Below the pieces are notes generated by a model that saw only the letters and a program-made list of their open reading frames with translations, was not told where the DNA came from and did no database searches. 64,000 bases of DNA from Microbacterium halophytorum. Its GTDB lineage: Bacteria > Actinomycetota > Actinomycetes > Actinomycetales > Microbacteriaceae. A program made the position numbers and the translations under genes. Positions 1 through 7,385 of this stretch are shown piece after piece (position 1 is the first letter of the stretch; each line of letters begins with the position of its first letter). The stretch spans positions 157,757-221,756 of the forward strand of contig NZ_PNFA01000007.1 of NCBI RefSeq assembly GCF_002970975.1. Reading direction: 5' to 3'.

Positions 1-2
1 TC

Positions 3-572
3 GCCGAGGGTTACGAGGCCGTGACCATGGACTCGATCGCGGCCGAATCGGAGGTGGCGAAGCAGACTCTGTACCGGCACTTCGGCAGCAAGCGCGCGCT
101 GTTCCTGGAACTCGTGACGACGCAGACGGCGGCGGCCGGGGCGCGCGTGCACGCCGAGCGGCCGCGCATCGACGATCGGACGGATGTGCGGGCGCTGCTC
201 ACGGAGCGGATGGAGACACAGCTCGCGACCGTGCTCGCGCCGGGGCTGCTCAGCCTGCGGCGCCTCGTGATCGGGGAGCAGGGGCGCTTCCCCGAGCTGG
301 CGGCAGCTCTGTACGAGAACGGGCCCGGCCACGCGATAGACGTGCTGGCGGGCATCCTGCGAGAGCTCGACGCGAACGGGCTGCTCCGTGTCCCCGAGCC
401 GGCCGCCGCGGCGACCCAGTTGAACTGGTTGGTCATGGGCGAGCCCGTCAACGCTGCGATGCTCCTCGGCGAAGATGCTGCCCCGTCGCCGGTGGAGCAG
501 CGCCGCCACGTCGCCCGCGCGCTCGACGTCTTCCTCGCGGGCCACGCGCACGGCGACGCGCGCTCCCCGTAG
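3..572 (+). CDS. TetR/AcrR family regulator, 5' end cut off by the window
   Basis: The open frame runs in from the window edge, so the first part of the protein is missing. What remains begins inside the helix-turn-helix: the segment AVTMDSIAAESEVAKQTLYR followed by HFGSKRALF is the classic TetR recognition helix region. The rest (about 160 residues) is an all-helical ligand-binding domain of the usual TetR length. The gene ends at TAG 572 and DUF1266 starts 32 nt later on the same strand, so the two may share a transcript, but nothing links their functions. Ligand and targets are unknown. Confidence 0.85.
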   Translation, partial: AEGYEAVTMDSIAAESEVAKQTLYRHFGSKRALFLELVTTQTAAAGARVHAERPRIDDRTDVRALLTERMETQLATVLAPGLLSLRRLVIGEQGRFPELAAALYENGPGHAIDVLAGILRELDANGLLRVPEPAAAATQLNWLVMGEPVNAAMLLGEDAAPSPVEQRRHVARALDVFLAGHAHGDARSP

Positions 573-604
573 AATTTCGGCATCACCCCTGGGGAGGGAC
601 CGAC

Positions 605-1609
605 GTGGCTGAGCTGAGCGCATTGACCGGGCTGTCCGAAGACGTGCTGTGGGTCGCCCTCGCGGCCGTCTTCGCGATCGTCATCCTGGTCACCGTCATC
701 CGCGGCCGACGCCGGATCGCGAAGGCGCGCCACGAGTATCAGGCGACGCAGACGCAGTCGCTCGCCGAGCACCATCGCATCGTGTGGTCGGCCGACGCCG
801 CGTCGTTCGGGTCGCGGCCCGTCGACTGGGGCATTGCGCTGGGCGCGCCCTTCGCCCTGTGCCGTCACGCCGAACAGGACCGGCTCCGGTTCCGCGACGC
901 GGCCGAGGAGCGCGAGATCCTCGCGGAGGCGTGGGGCGTGATCGACCGCGGCAGCATGCTGCAGACGCTGTACGACCTGCTGCTGTCGGGGCACCGGGAG
1001 CGGTTCGGGGCCGAGATCGCCCAGTGGGGCGGGGCGAGCGGTGCGGAGATGGACTCGATCGAGGCGGGGCTCCGCCCCATCGCTGAGCACTCGGACGACG
1101 CGGCCGAAGCCCTGTGGCGGATGCGACGCGTACGGGCCGACGATCGCGGCATCCGGTCGGTCGACTTCCTCGCGTGGGATTACGTCCGCTTCGCCATGCT
1201 CGCCCGCTCCGGCGCGACGGCCGGGTATCTCTCCCAGGCGGAGGCCGCCGACATCCTGCTCATGCCCGCGGCGGAGCTGCGCGAGCACTACGGCTCATGG
1301 GAGGAACTGGGCGAGTCGTTCCGGCTCGGCCGCTGGTACTGGAACTCGCAGGGCGGTGACGGCGAGCGCGAGACCGACGCGCACGACATCCACAGGCAGC
1401 GGACGCTGATGTCAGCGGAGAGCCCGTGGGCGCGCGTGCCGTGGGGCATGGAACTCCCGGAACCGCGCATGCTGTTCGTCGACGCCTGGTGGGATCTGGG
1501 CGTGCGCGCGCTCGATCCGGAGGAGTACGGCGACGAGGGCGAGCCCGACTGGTCCTGGCGCATCAACGAGGCCCTTCGGCGGCGTGAGCTCGCCGAGCGC
1601 GACGGCTGA
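605..1609 (+). CDS. DUF1266 domain protein with N-terminal membrane anchor
   Basis: A 334-residue protein starting at GTG 605, chosen because GGGGAGGG lies about 7 nt upstream. Residues 11-32 form one membrane helix followed by an RGRRR stop-transfer patch. The soluble part carries the DUF1266 hallmarks: an AWGVIDR segment, SGHRERF, a WDYVRF(A)MLAR stretch, a GYLSQAEA stretch, SWEELGESFRLGRWYW. DUF1266 proteins (for example YbeU/YbeR of E. coli) have no established function. The next gene starts 3 nt after the stop, so the two are almost certainly co-translated. Confidence 0.75.
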   Translation: MAELSALTGLSEDVLWVALAAVFAIVILVTVIRGRRRIAKARHEYQATQTQSLAEHHRIVWSADAASFGSRPVDWGIALGAPFALCRHAEQDRLRFRDAAEEREILAEAWGVIDRGSMLQTLYDLLLSGHRERFGAEIAQWGGASGAEMDSIEAGLRPIAEHSDDAAEALWRMRRVRADDRGIRSVDFLAWDYVRFAMLARSGATAGYLSQAEAADILLMPAAELREHYGSWEELGESFRLGRWYWNSQGGDGERETDAHDIHRQRTLMSAESPWARVPWGMELPEPRMLFVDAWWDLGVRALDPEEYGDEGEPDWSWRINEALRRRELAERDG

Positions 1610-1611
1610 CC

Positions 1612-2232
1612 ATGGTCTGGATCCCGCGGACGGGCGGCGACTTCCCGCTCGTGCCCTTCCTCGTCGCGCTGGGCGTTCTGGTGCTGTGCCTCCTCATCCT
1701 CTGGTGGGACAGGCGTCGGAAGCGCCGCGACCCCGATCGCGGTGGTCGCGGATATGCGCCGGTGAACCCGTACATCCCGCCGGAGCCGCCCGCCGAGCCG
1801 AGCGCTCTCGGAGCCGAGGAGCGGTGGCTGCTCGGCTTCGCCGCGCCGCGGGCGGCGTACGAGGAGGGGATCGACCCGACCCGGTGGGATCTCGGCCCGC
1901 ACGCGCACGAGGCGCCCGGCCCGCGCGGAGCCGCGGCGTGGCAGTCGGCGCGATCCGCGCGCGAGAGCGACTTCGCGACCGCGCCGACGCCGCAGGCCCG
2001 CGCGCTCGCCGCGGTCGAGCTCGCCTGGTGCATCCGCGAGGGCGTCGCATCCGGCCGGATCACCGAGGCGATGGCGCGCAACGACACCCGGATGATCGCT
2101 GAGCAGATGCGCAGCGACGCGGGCGACTGGCTCGCGTTCGGCGACCTGCTCGGCGAGCGGCAGGGCATGGCCAGGCCAGGCGAGCTGTACCGCCCCGGCG
2201 CCCCGTGGGCCGACCCCGAGTGGCCGCGCTAG
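1612..2232 (+). CDS. Membrane-anchored protein of unknown function, partner of the DUF1266 gene
   Basis: 206 residues. One N-terminal membrane helix (about residues 13-30) is followed by a basic WDRRRKRR patch and a proline-rich linker (NPYIPPEPPAEP). The soluble domain is helical and has a WLLGFAAPRAAYEEG segment. I do not recognise a family. It starts 3 nt after the stop of the DUF1266 gene and has the same topology (one N-terminal anchor, cytoplasmic domain), which suggests the two proteins act together at the membrane. A hairpin terminator follows at 2257. Confidence 0.65.
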   Translation: MVWIPRTGGDFPLVPFLVALGVLVLCLLILWWDRRRKRRDPDRGGRGYAPVNPYIPPEPPAEPSALGAEERWLLGFAAPRAAYEEGIDPTRWDLGPHAHEAPGPRGAAAWQSARSARESDFATAPTPQARALAAVELAWCIREGVASGRITEAMARNDTRMIAEQMRSDAGDWLAFGDLLGERQGMARPGELYRPGAPWADPEWPR

Positions 2233-2256
2233 CGGGATCATGTCGCGAGCGTAGGA

Positions 2257-2282
2257 AGAATCCGCGAGCCTAGGCGGATTCT
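2257..2282. terminator. Bidirectional terminator between convergent genes
   Basis: Perfect 9-bp inverted repeat AGAATCCGC (2257-2265) / GCGGATTCT (2274-2282) with an 8-nt loop. It lies between the convergent stops at 2232 (+) and 2270 (-) and overlaps the last codons of the cupin gene. Confidence 0.55.
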
Positions 2283-2692
2283 GCCGGGGAATGCCTAGGG
2301 CCGGGGAGAACCCCGACAGTCGGAATGGGCGAGCTGCCGGGGGACTTGCGCTGGTGCACCGTGAGGTAACGCAGGCCGTCGTCGCCCGCGCGGAAGCCGC
2401 GGCGCGAGAAGCGGGGGAGCCAGACGACCAGGCCCGGGGCCAGGTCGATGTCGCCGCGCGCCGTCGCGAGGGTGCCCGACCCCGCGATCACGTGCACGAG
2501 CACGTCGAGCGCGGGGCCCCGATGCGAGCCGATCGCCTCGCCCGGCGGCAGCGCGATGACGTTCGCGTCGAGGTCGCGCTCGGGCTCGGCGATGCTCCAG
2601 ACCGCACCGATCTCATCCGGATGCCCGACTCGCGAGGCGAGGGCGCCCGCGTCCGCGACGACGCGCGGGGCGTCGTCCGGCCGGTCAGCCAT
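2270..2692 (-). CDS. Small cupin-domain protein
   Basis: 140 residues that fold as a single cupin barrel: the segment IALPPGEAIGSHRGPALDVL, then VHVIAGSGTLATARGD and LAPGLVVWLPRFSRRGFRAGDDGL follow the conserved beta-strand pattern (G-x5-H-x-G, later a PG and a W/P turn). The two histidine/glutamate metal-ligand positions of classical cupins are only partly kept (one SH motif), so it may bind a small ligand rather than act as an oxygenase. ATG 2692 has no clear Shine-Dalgarno. A 19-bp hairpin and a TAGAGT -10 box lie just upstream (see 2703-2753). Confidence 0.7.
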   Translation of the reverse strand: MADRPDDAPRVVADAGALASRVGHPDEIGAVWSIAEPERDLDANVIALPPGEAIGSHRGPALDVLVHVIAGSGTLATARGDIDLAPGLVVWLPRFSRRGFRAGDDGLRYLTVHQRKSPGSSPIPTVGVLPGPRHSPAESA

Positions 2693-2702
2693 GTGCTCGT
2701 GC

Positions 2703-2753
2703 GCTCGCCGCGGTCATGCCCTGACTCTACGCCGGGGCATGACCGCGGCGAGC
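2703..2753. repeat. Perfect 19-bp inverted repeat upstream of the cupin gene
   Basis: Left arm 2703-2721 and right arm 2735-2753 are exact reverse complements with a 13-nt loop. It lies between the FBP stop (2813) and the cupin start (2692), both on the minus strand, so it can terminate FBP transcription. The loop read on the minus strand contains TAGAGT, a good -10 box, so the same sequence probably also holds the cupin promoter. Confidence 0.6.
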
Positions 2754-2812
2754 TCGGTCGTGTCCGACGATTCTCGGCTGCCGAGCGGCGCCGAGGATCG
2801 TCAGACGCTGGC

Positions 2813-3316
2813 TCAGCGCTCGCCGAGCAGGTCGGCTGCGAAATCGTCGACCCGCATGCGCAGGTCGTCGATGCGGCGCTCGCGCGCGGCGGCCATGTCA
2901 TAGCCGTCGTAGGGCTTGGGCGGGTCGTTGCGCACGTTGCGGCAGCACTGGAAGTCCTGGCAGATCAGGATGCCGATCGTGCCGCCGCGCCGGCCGGCCG
3001 CCCCCGTGCGCTTGGCGCTCCAGAAGACGACCTCGTTCGGCAGCCGCACATCGCGGCACCAGTTGCACATGGCGCGCGAGCGCGGCGAGCCTTCGGCCTG
3101 CCGCAGGGCGACGCCCACGGGCTCGCCCTCGATGCGCGGGAGAACGACGTAGGCGCGGCGCGCGAACTTGGCATCGCGCCAGCCCAGGAAGTCGAGCGCA
3201 TCCCAGGCGGCATCGCCGTACTCGTCGAGGCCGTCGGGGACGGACATGTCCTTCACCTCTTTGCGGGAAGCGTTGACGAAGGACGAGCGGATCGAGGATT
3301 CGGTCAGAGGAAGCAT
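2813..3316 (-). CDS. FBP-domain (FusB-like) EF-G-binding protein
   Basis: 167 residues. The C-terminal half carries the four-cysteine zinc finger of the FBP/FusB family: MCNWC near residue 85 and ICQDFQCC near residue 120, linked by a basic segment with NEVVFWSAKR and GRRGGTIG. FusB-type proteins bind elongation factor G and release it from stalled ribosomes; in staphylococci they give fusidic acid resistance, while the chromosomal role in actinobacteria is unknown. ATG 3316 is preceded by GAAAGG at the right distance. A possible 22-codon leader ORF and a hairpin lie upstream, suggesting attenuation. Confidence 0.75.
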   Translation of the reverse strand: MLPLTESSIRSSFVNASRKEVKDMSVPDGLDEYGDAAWDALDFLGWRDAKFARRAYVVLPRIEGEPVGVALRQAEGSPRSRAMCNWCRDVRLPNEVVFWSAKRTGAAGRRGGTIGILICQDFQCCRNVRNDPPKPYDGYDMAAARERRIDDLRMRVDDFAADLLGER

Positions 3317-3403
3317 GGCAGAGCCTTTCGGGAGCGCGCGAACGCACAGCGGCGCGCACCGCGCTCCGTTTCGGAGGTGAGTCGAGTTCAGGGGTCGTCG
3401 GAA

Positions 3404-3431
3404 CCGCCGCGCGCGGATGCGCGCACGGCGG
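3404..3431 (-). promoter_or_regulatory. Hairpin between leader ORF and FBP gene, possible attenuator
   Basis: On the minus strand a stem of 5 + 6 pairs (CCGCC...GCGCGC with its complement, 4-nt loop ATCC, 2-nt bulge) forms 12 nt after the stop of the 22-codon leader ORF and 88 nt before the FBP start. The position suits translation-dependent attenuation. There is no downstream U-run, so it may instead act on translation or be a chance GC-rich hairpin. Confidence 0.4.
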
Positions 3432-3442
3432 GAGCGGCGCGG

Positions 3443-3511
3443 TCATTCACCGTCGGCGAGTGCTTCGCCGACGACCTCCTGGCGCTGGGAGTACAGCTCT
3501 CGGAAACTCAC
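3443..3511 (-). CDS. Putative 22-residue leaderless leader peptide upstream of the FBP gene
   Basis: GTG 3511 lies exactly 6 nt after a TATGCT -10 box (3523-3518, minus strand), the same geometry seen at many leaderless genes in this window. The peptide begins VSFRELYSQRQEVV and ends GEALADGE; it stops at 3443, 126 nt before the FBP start. It resembles no protein I know. Either it is a regulatory upstream ORF for the ribosome-linked FBP gene or simply the start of an untranslated leader. Confidence 0.4.
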   Translation of the reverse strand: MSFRELYSQRQEVVGEALADGE

Positions 3512-3578
3512 GCGGCAAGCATACGCCCGCTCGCTGGGCACGCGCGGAGCTGAGGCCGCCGCCGGGTGCGGTTTCCGA

Positions 3579-3602
3579 TATGCCGTGGCATAGCATCATC
3601 TG
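3579..3602 (+). promoter_or_regulatory. Promoter with palindrome for the 3603 gene
   Basis: TAGCAT (3591-3596) is a -10 box 6 nt before the GTG start, giving a leaderless mRNA. It overlaps TATGCCGTGGCATA (3579-3592), a perfect 6-2-6 palindrome placed where a repressor could block RNA polymerase. Confidence 0.5.
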
Positions 3603-4769
3603 GTGCTCCGCTTCGCGTTCTTCATCGGTCTCGGAATCCTCGCAGGCGGGGCGGCGGTGATGTACGTCGGGCCTCCCGGCGCCGGGGTTTGGACGCTTCC
3701 CGTCGGTCTGATGGTCACGATCCTGTCGGGCACGTTCATCAGCATCGGCCGCACGACGCGCACGATCCAGACCGCCGACCCGGCCCTGATCACCGCGGCG
3801 AAGAGCGCCCAACGGGTCGGCAGGGCCCGCGTCGAGGCGATCACGGGCACCGGGACGACGATCAACGAGCGCCGTGTCTGCGACGTCGACCTCGTCGTCG
3901 CGCCGGTGCGCGGCTCGGCCTACCGCACGCGCAGCCGGATGCTGCTGGCCGCGACCGAGATGCCGCGGTTCCAGCCGGGGGTCGAGTTCGCCGTCGCGAT
4001 CCTCGCCGACGGCGAACCGGATGTCGCGCCGATCGACGGCGTCGACGCCCGCCTCCTCGACCGCGCTGCGTTCCCGCGGAGCACCGATGCCCTGCCGGTG
4101 CGCAACCCGGGGCCCGGCCAGCTGAAGGCCGACGGCACGCGCCGGAAGCCGCTCATCAGCATGGATCCGGCGACGCGCTGGATGCGGGTGCCGCTGTACC
4201 TGGTCGCGCTCGTGGTCGCGGCGGTGGCCGTCATGTTCCCGTTCCGCACCGCGGTCGCCCAGACGTTCGACGCGCTGATGGCCGGTCAGCCGCATCCGGA
4301 TTATCGCGACGGCGAGATCATCGCCGATGCGCTGGAGCAGCTCGACGCGCAGACGGGGGCCGACGAGGTCTTCGACGCCCGCATCATGGCCGACACGATC
4401 TGGTTCACGGTCCCCGTGTCGGACGGAGCCGTCGAGGCCGACGACTGGTGGTACCGCGGCGGCGTGCTCGAGAAGTACGGCGTTGCCGCCGTGCAGCCGG
4501 AGGACGCCCGCGAGCAGTTCCCGCTCGCCGATGTCGCGTGGGACGCCCTCGCGCCGACGGCGGAGAGCGCTGCCGACCAGCTCGGAATCGACGGCCTCGG
4601 CGACGGCGATTCGATCACCGTGAGCCGGACGTATCTGGACGACCCGGACAGCGAGGACCACATGGAGTACATCGCCGACATCGTGGTGACGTACTCGCTC
4701 AGCGACGCCTACCACTCGTACTCCGCGACCTCCGACGCGGCCGGCGGCGAGCTGACGATCGCCGAGTGA
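3603..4769 (+). CDS. Membrane protein of unknown function, 388 aa
   Basis: Two N-terminal membrane helices (about residues 2-22 and 29-48), a basic cytoplasmic domain with a beta-rich segment (GTGTTINERRVCDVDLVVAP, reminiscent of short OB-like domains in actinobacterial membrane proteins), a third helix near residue 200, and a soluble C-terminal domain rich in acidic residues and aromatic pairs (WWYRGG). No family is recognised. The GTG start is supported by the leaderless TAGCAT promoter. It converges on the CDF transporter across a strong hairpin. Confidence 0.65.
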   Translation: MLRFAFFIGLGILAGGAAVMYVGPPGAGVWTLPVGLMVTILSGTFISIGRTTRTIQTADPALITAAKSAQRVGRARVEAITGTGTTINERRVCDVDLVVAPVRGSAYRTRSRMLLAATEMPRFQPGVEFAVAILADGEPDVAPIDGVDARLLDRAAFPRSTDALPVRNPGPGQLKADGTRRKPLISMDPATRWMRVPLYLVALVVAAVAVMFPFRTAVAQTFDALMAGQPHPDYRDGEIIADALEQLDAQTGADEVFDARIMADTIWFTVPVSDGAVEADDWWYRGGVLEKYGVAAVQPEDAREQFPLADVAWDALAPTAESAADQLGIDGLGDGDSITVSRTYLDDPDSEDHMEYIADIVVTYSLSDAYHSYSATSDAAGGELTIAE

Positions 4770-4829
4770 CCCCGGCGGCCGCACCGCGCCCGTCTTCGGC
4801 CTGACCCGCCCCGCAACCGCGCCGCGCCG

Positions 4830-4858
4830 CGGCTCCGCGGTCGCGTCGCGCGGAGCCG
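4830..4858. terminator. Bidirectional terminator, 10-bp stem
   Basis: CGGCTCCGCG (4830-4839) and CGCGGAGCCG (4849-4858) form a perfect 10-bp stem with a 9-nt loop in the short gap between the convergent stops at 4769 (+) and 4860 (-). Confidence 0.65.
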
Positions 4859-4859
4859 G

Positions 4860-5774
4860 TCAATGGTGCGTCGACGACTCCGCTGCCCGGGTGCGCTCCG
4901 TCTCGATCTGGAAGGTGGCATGGTCGACGCGCACGTCGAAGTGCTCGGCGACGCACGCCTTCACCTCGTCGAGCAGCTCGGCGGCGTGCCCGTCGGTGAA
5001 GCACTCGTCGCGCACGACGATGTGGCCCGTGAGCGTCGGCATGCCGGTGCCGACCGTCGACGCGTGCAGGTCGTGCACGTCGAGCACGTGGTCGAGCCCC
5101 CGGATGTGCCTGCGGACGTCGTCGAGGTCGAGCTCGGCCGGCGTGAACTCCATCAGAACCGCGACGCTCTCGCGGATCAGCTTGATGGCGCGGGGCGCGA
5201 TCAGAGCCGCGATCACGAGACCCGCGATCGGGTCGGCGCGCAGGAATCCGGTCGTCGCGATGACGACGGCCGCGACGATCACCGCGAGCGATCCGAGGGC
5301 GTCGTTCATCACCTCGAGGAACGCGGCGCGCATGTTCAGGCTCGCGCGGCGCCCCGATGCCAGCACCGCGATCGCCGCGACGTTCGCGGCGAGGCCGACC
5401 GCACCGAAGACGAGCAGCTCGGGCCCGGGGACGTCCGGCGGGTCGACGAGCCTCCGGATGCCCTCGACGGCGCTGTAGGCGCCGACGACCAGCAGCAGGG
5501 AGGCCTGCAGGAACGCGGCGATGACCTCGGCCCGCCGGAAGCCCCAGGTGCGCTTCGGGCTCGGCGGCCGGCGCACGAGCGTCGCGGCGATGAGGGCCAT
5601 CGCGAGGCCCGCCGCGTCGGTGAGCATGTGAGCGGTGTCGGTCAGCAGCGCGATGCTGCCGGTGACCACGGTGCCGACGACCTGCGCGCAGAACACCGCG
5701 AACGTCAGCCCGAACGCGACCCACAGCCGCGCCCGGCTGTCACCGACCGACCCGTGATCGTGCCCTGCGCCCAT
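4860..5774 (-). CDS. Cation diffusion facilitator family metal exporter
   Basis: 304 residues from ATG 5774, chosen over an upstream frame because GGAGGGAG lies 8 nt before it and because the protein then begins MGAGHDHG, the short His tail typical of CzcD-like CDFs. Six membrane helices span about residues 18-195; the cytoplasmic ferredoxin-like domain follows. Helix 2 has the metal motif TDTAHMLTD (HxxxD). The matching helix-5 motif, normally HxxxD, reads EVMNDALGS here, so Glu replaces His; this may change the metal from zinc. The family exports divalent cations in exchange for protons. No sensor gene is adjacent. Confidence 0.85.
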   Translation of the reverse strand: MGAGHDHGSVGDSRARLWVAFGLTFAVFCAQVVGTVVTGSIALLTDTAHMLTDAAGLAMALIAATLVRRPPSPKRTWGFRRAEVIAAFLQASLLLVVGAYSAVEGIRRLVDPPDVPGPELLVFGAVGLAANVAAIAVLASGRRASLNMRAAFLEVMNDALGSLAVIVAAVVIATTGFLRADPIAGLVIAALIAPRAIKLIRESVAVLMEFTPAELDLDDVRRHIRGLDHVLDVHDLHASTVGTGMPTLTGHIVVRDECFTDGHAAELLDEVKACVAEHFDVRVDHATFQIETERTRAAESSTHH

Positions 5775-5886
5775 CCGTTCGGCTCCCTCCGCCCCCTCGA
5801 GGCTATCGCCGCCGGGTTCGCGGTCGGGCCGGAACAACCCTGATGGGACGGCGAATCAGAACCGTTCTCGGGAGCGCGGGCGCCGC

Positions 5887-7194
5887 TCAGCGGCGACCGG
5901 CGAGGGCCGCGAACTCCGGGCGACCGTCGGCGGGCGGGGCTGCCTGCATCTCGGGGAGCACACGGGCGACGAGCCACAGCGGGGCGAGGGAGAGGCAGAG
6001 CAGCGGGAGCAGGCCCACGTCCCCGACGACGACCGCCGCCATGAACAGCGCGATCCAGCCGTCGCGGTCGACGGCGATGACGGCGCCGAGGACGCCGCCG
6101 GCAACGGCGACCGCCGGATGGACGGTGGGGACCAGCTGCGCGGCGGCGAGCCCCAGCGCGACGCCGATGAACACGGCGGGGAAGATGCGACCACCGCGGA
6201 AGCCGGCGGCGGTCGCGACGAGGAGCGCCGCGATCTTCACGACCCCGACGACGAGGAGCTGGCTCCACGCCAGGTCGTCCGCCGACGCCGTGAGCTCCTT
6301 CATCTCCTCGAGGCCCTTGAAGAGGGTGAGCGGCCCTCCCAGCACGCCGAGCACGCCGAGCACGAGGCCGCCGAGGCCGAGCGCGAGCACGGGGCTGCCG
6401 ATCGCGTGGAACGCGCGATGCACGTGCGGCAGCGCGTACGCGCCGAGGGAGACCAGCAGCACCGCGACGATCGCGACGGCGGGCGCCGCCAGCAGGTCCC
6501 ACGCCGACGGATCGGCATAGGGCTCGAGCTCGACGGCGAAGGTCGGCGCCCCTACCGCGTACATCGTGACGGAGCCGGCGCCGGCAGAGACGAGGGGGAG
6601 GAAGAGGCGGTCGAACAGCCGGCGGCCGTCCGCGCCGCGCTCCGCGAAGGCCTCGGTGATGAGGATCGCGGCGGCCACGGGCGTCGCGAAGAGCGCTCCG
6701 ATCGTTCCGGACGTCGCGAGCACGACGGGGACGTTCGGTTCGGCTTCCGGCCGGCCCCTGCTCGAGAGGAGCCAGACGGCGAGCGCGACGTTGAGCGCGA
6801 TGATGGGGTTCTCTGGGCCGAGGCTCACGCCGCCCGCCAGGCCCAGTGCGAGTGCGAGAGCGAGCCCCGGCAGGGCGCGCGGCGGCAGGGGAGGGGCGAT
6901 CATCCCCGTCGTCGCGGGGTCGTGGCCCGCGTGGCCGGGCGCCCACCTCACCGTCGCGCCGACGAGCAGGCCCGTCAGCGTCAGGATGCCGATCGTCCAC
7001 CACCAGGGGACGCCATCCGGGGTCTCGAGGCCCCACGCCGCAGGCAGCACCTCCCAGATCACGACCTGCAGCCGCTCGGCGACCCAGGACAGGGCCATCA
7101 GCGTGACGGCGCAGATCACGCCGATCACGAGCGCGAAGGGAACGGCGCGCAGGAGCTCATTCGTCGTCGGCGTCGCTGAAGCTGAGTTCCCCAC
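5887..7194 (-). CDS. yfeO: CLC-superfamily ion channel/transporter, YfeO type
   Basis: 435 residues, all membrane helices. Signature segments LAGGVSLGPENPI, TSGTIGALFATPVAAAI and GFRGGRIFPAVFIGVALG match the three anion-path motifs of CLC proteins and closely resemble E. coli YfeO, including FKGLEEM. CLC proteins carry chloride or other anions, often coupled to protons; the YfeO branch is uncharacterised. GTG 7194 is preferred: it sits 7 nt after a TTCCGT -10-like box and gives an N-terminus of YfeO length. GTG 7203 and ATG 7221 are in-frame alternatives. It diverges from a SulP gene across a TCACCC palindrome. Confidence 0.8.
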   Translation of the reverse strand: MGNSASATPTTNELLRAVPFALVIGVICAVTLMALSWVAERLQVVIWEVLPAAWGLETPDGVPWWWTIGILTLTGLLVGATVRWAPGHAGHDPATTGMIAPPLPPRALPGLALALALGLAGGVSLGPENPIIALNVALAVWLLSSRGRPEAEPNVPVVLATSGTIGALFATPVAAAILITEAFAERGADGRRLFDRLFLPLVSAGAGSVTMYAVGAPTFAVELEPYADPSAWDLLAAPAVAIVAVLLVSLGAYALPHVHRAFHAIGSPVLALGLGGLVLGVLGVLGGPLTLFKGLEEMKELTASADDLAWSQLLVVGVVKIAALLVATAAGFRGGRIFPAVFIGVALGLAAAQLVPTVHPAVAVAGGVLGAVIAVDRDGWIALFMAAVVVGDVGLLPLLCLSLAPLWLVARVLPEMQAAPPADGRPEFAALAGRR

Positions 7195-7237
7195 GGCTCC
7201 CACGGAACCACATCCGCGCATCCGGGCACCGCGAGCC

Positions 7238-7254
7238 TCACCCGTTCCGGGTGC
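7238..7254. promoter_or_regulatory. LAL-regulon operator between yfeO and sulP1
   Basis: TCACCC-GTTCC-GGGTGC, 11 of 12 half-site bases. On the plus strand CAGCAT (7284-7289) starts after a 29-nt gap; on the minus strand TTCCGT (7207-7202) starts after 30 nt. One palindrome therefore appears to serve two divergent promoters. Confidence 0.7.
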
Positions 7255-7295
7255 CGTCCGCGGCGCGCCCCTCACCGACGTGCCAGCATGGCCGC

Positions 7296-7385
7296 ATGAT
7301 CGCCCCACTGATCGCGTTCGCGCACGCACCCGGGCCGGGGTCGCGCACTCGCCGTGGGCCGGAGCAGGCGCGGGGCGGCGCATGA
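7296..7385 (+). CDS. Putative 29-residue leaderless leader ORF coupled to sulP1
   Basis: ATG 7296 lies 6 nt after the CAGCAT -10 box, so transcription should start at or next to it. The peptide begins MIAPLIAFAHAPGPG and turns arginine-rich. Its TGA (7383-7385) overlaps the ATG of sulP1 (7382-7384) as ATGA. The transporter start has no good Shine-Dalgarno, so translation of sulP1 may depend on reading this ORF. No homologue is recognised. Confidence 0.5.
   Translation: MIAPLIAFAHAPGPGSRTRRGPEQARGGA

Larger units (their letters stand above)
3317..3602. other. Intergenic region, FBP leader and divergent promoter
   Basis: This region separates the FBP gene (-) from the 3603 gene (+). It holds the FBP Shine-Dalgarno, the hairpin at 3404, the leader ORF at 3443, its TATGCT box at 3518 and, at the far end, the 14-nt palindrome TATGCCGTGGCATA (3579-3592) overlapping TAGCAT, the -10 box of the plus-strand gene. 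Nothing else is visible. Confidence 0.6.

Noticed and set aside
583..599. TCACCC-CTGGG-GAGGGA before the DUF1266 gene as a ninth regulon site
   Set aside because: The right half matches only four of six bases, it coincides with the ribosome binding site, and no -10 box fits the 29-nt spacing.
6566..7381. 270-codon N-terminal extension of sulP1
   Set aside because: It runs antisense through yfeO, has low-complexity composition, and SulP proteins do not have such an extension.
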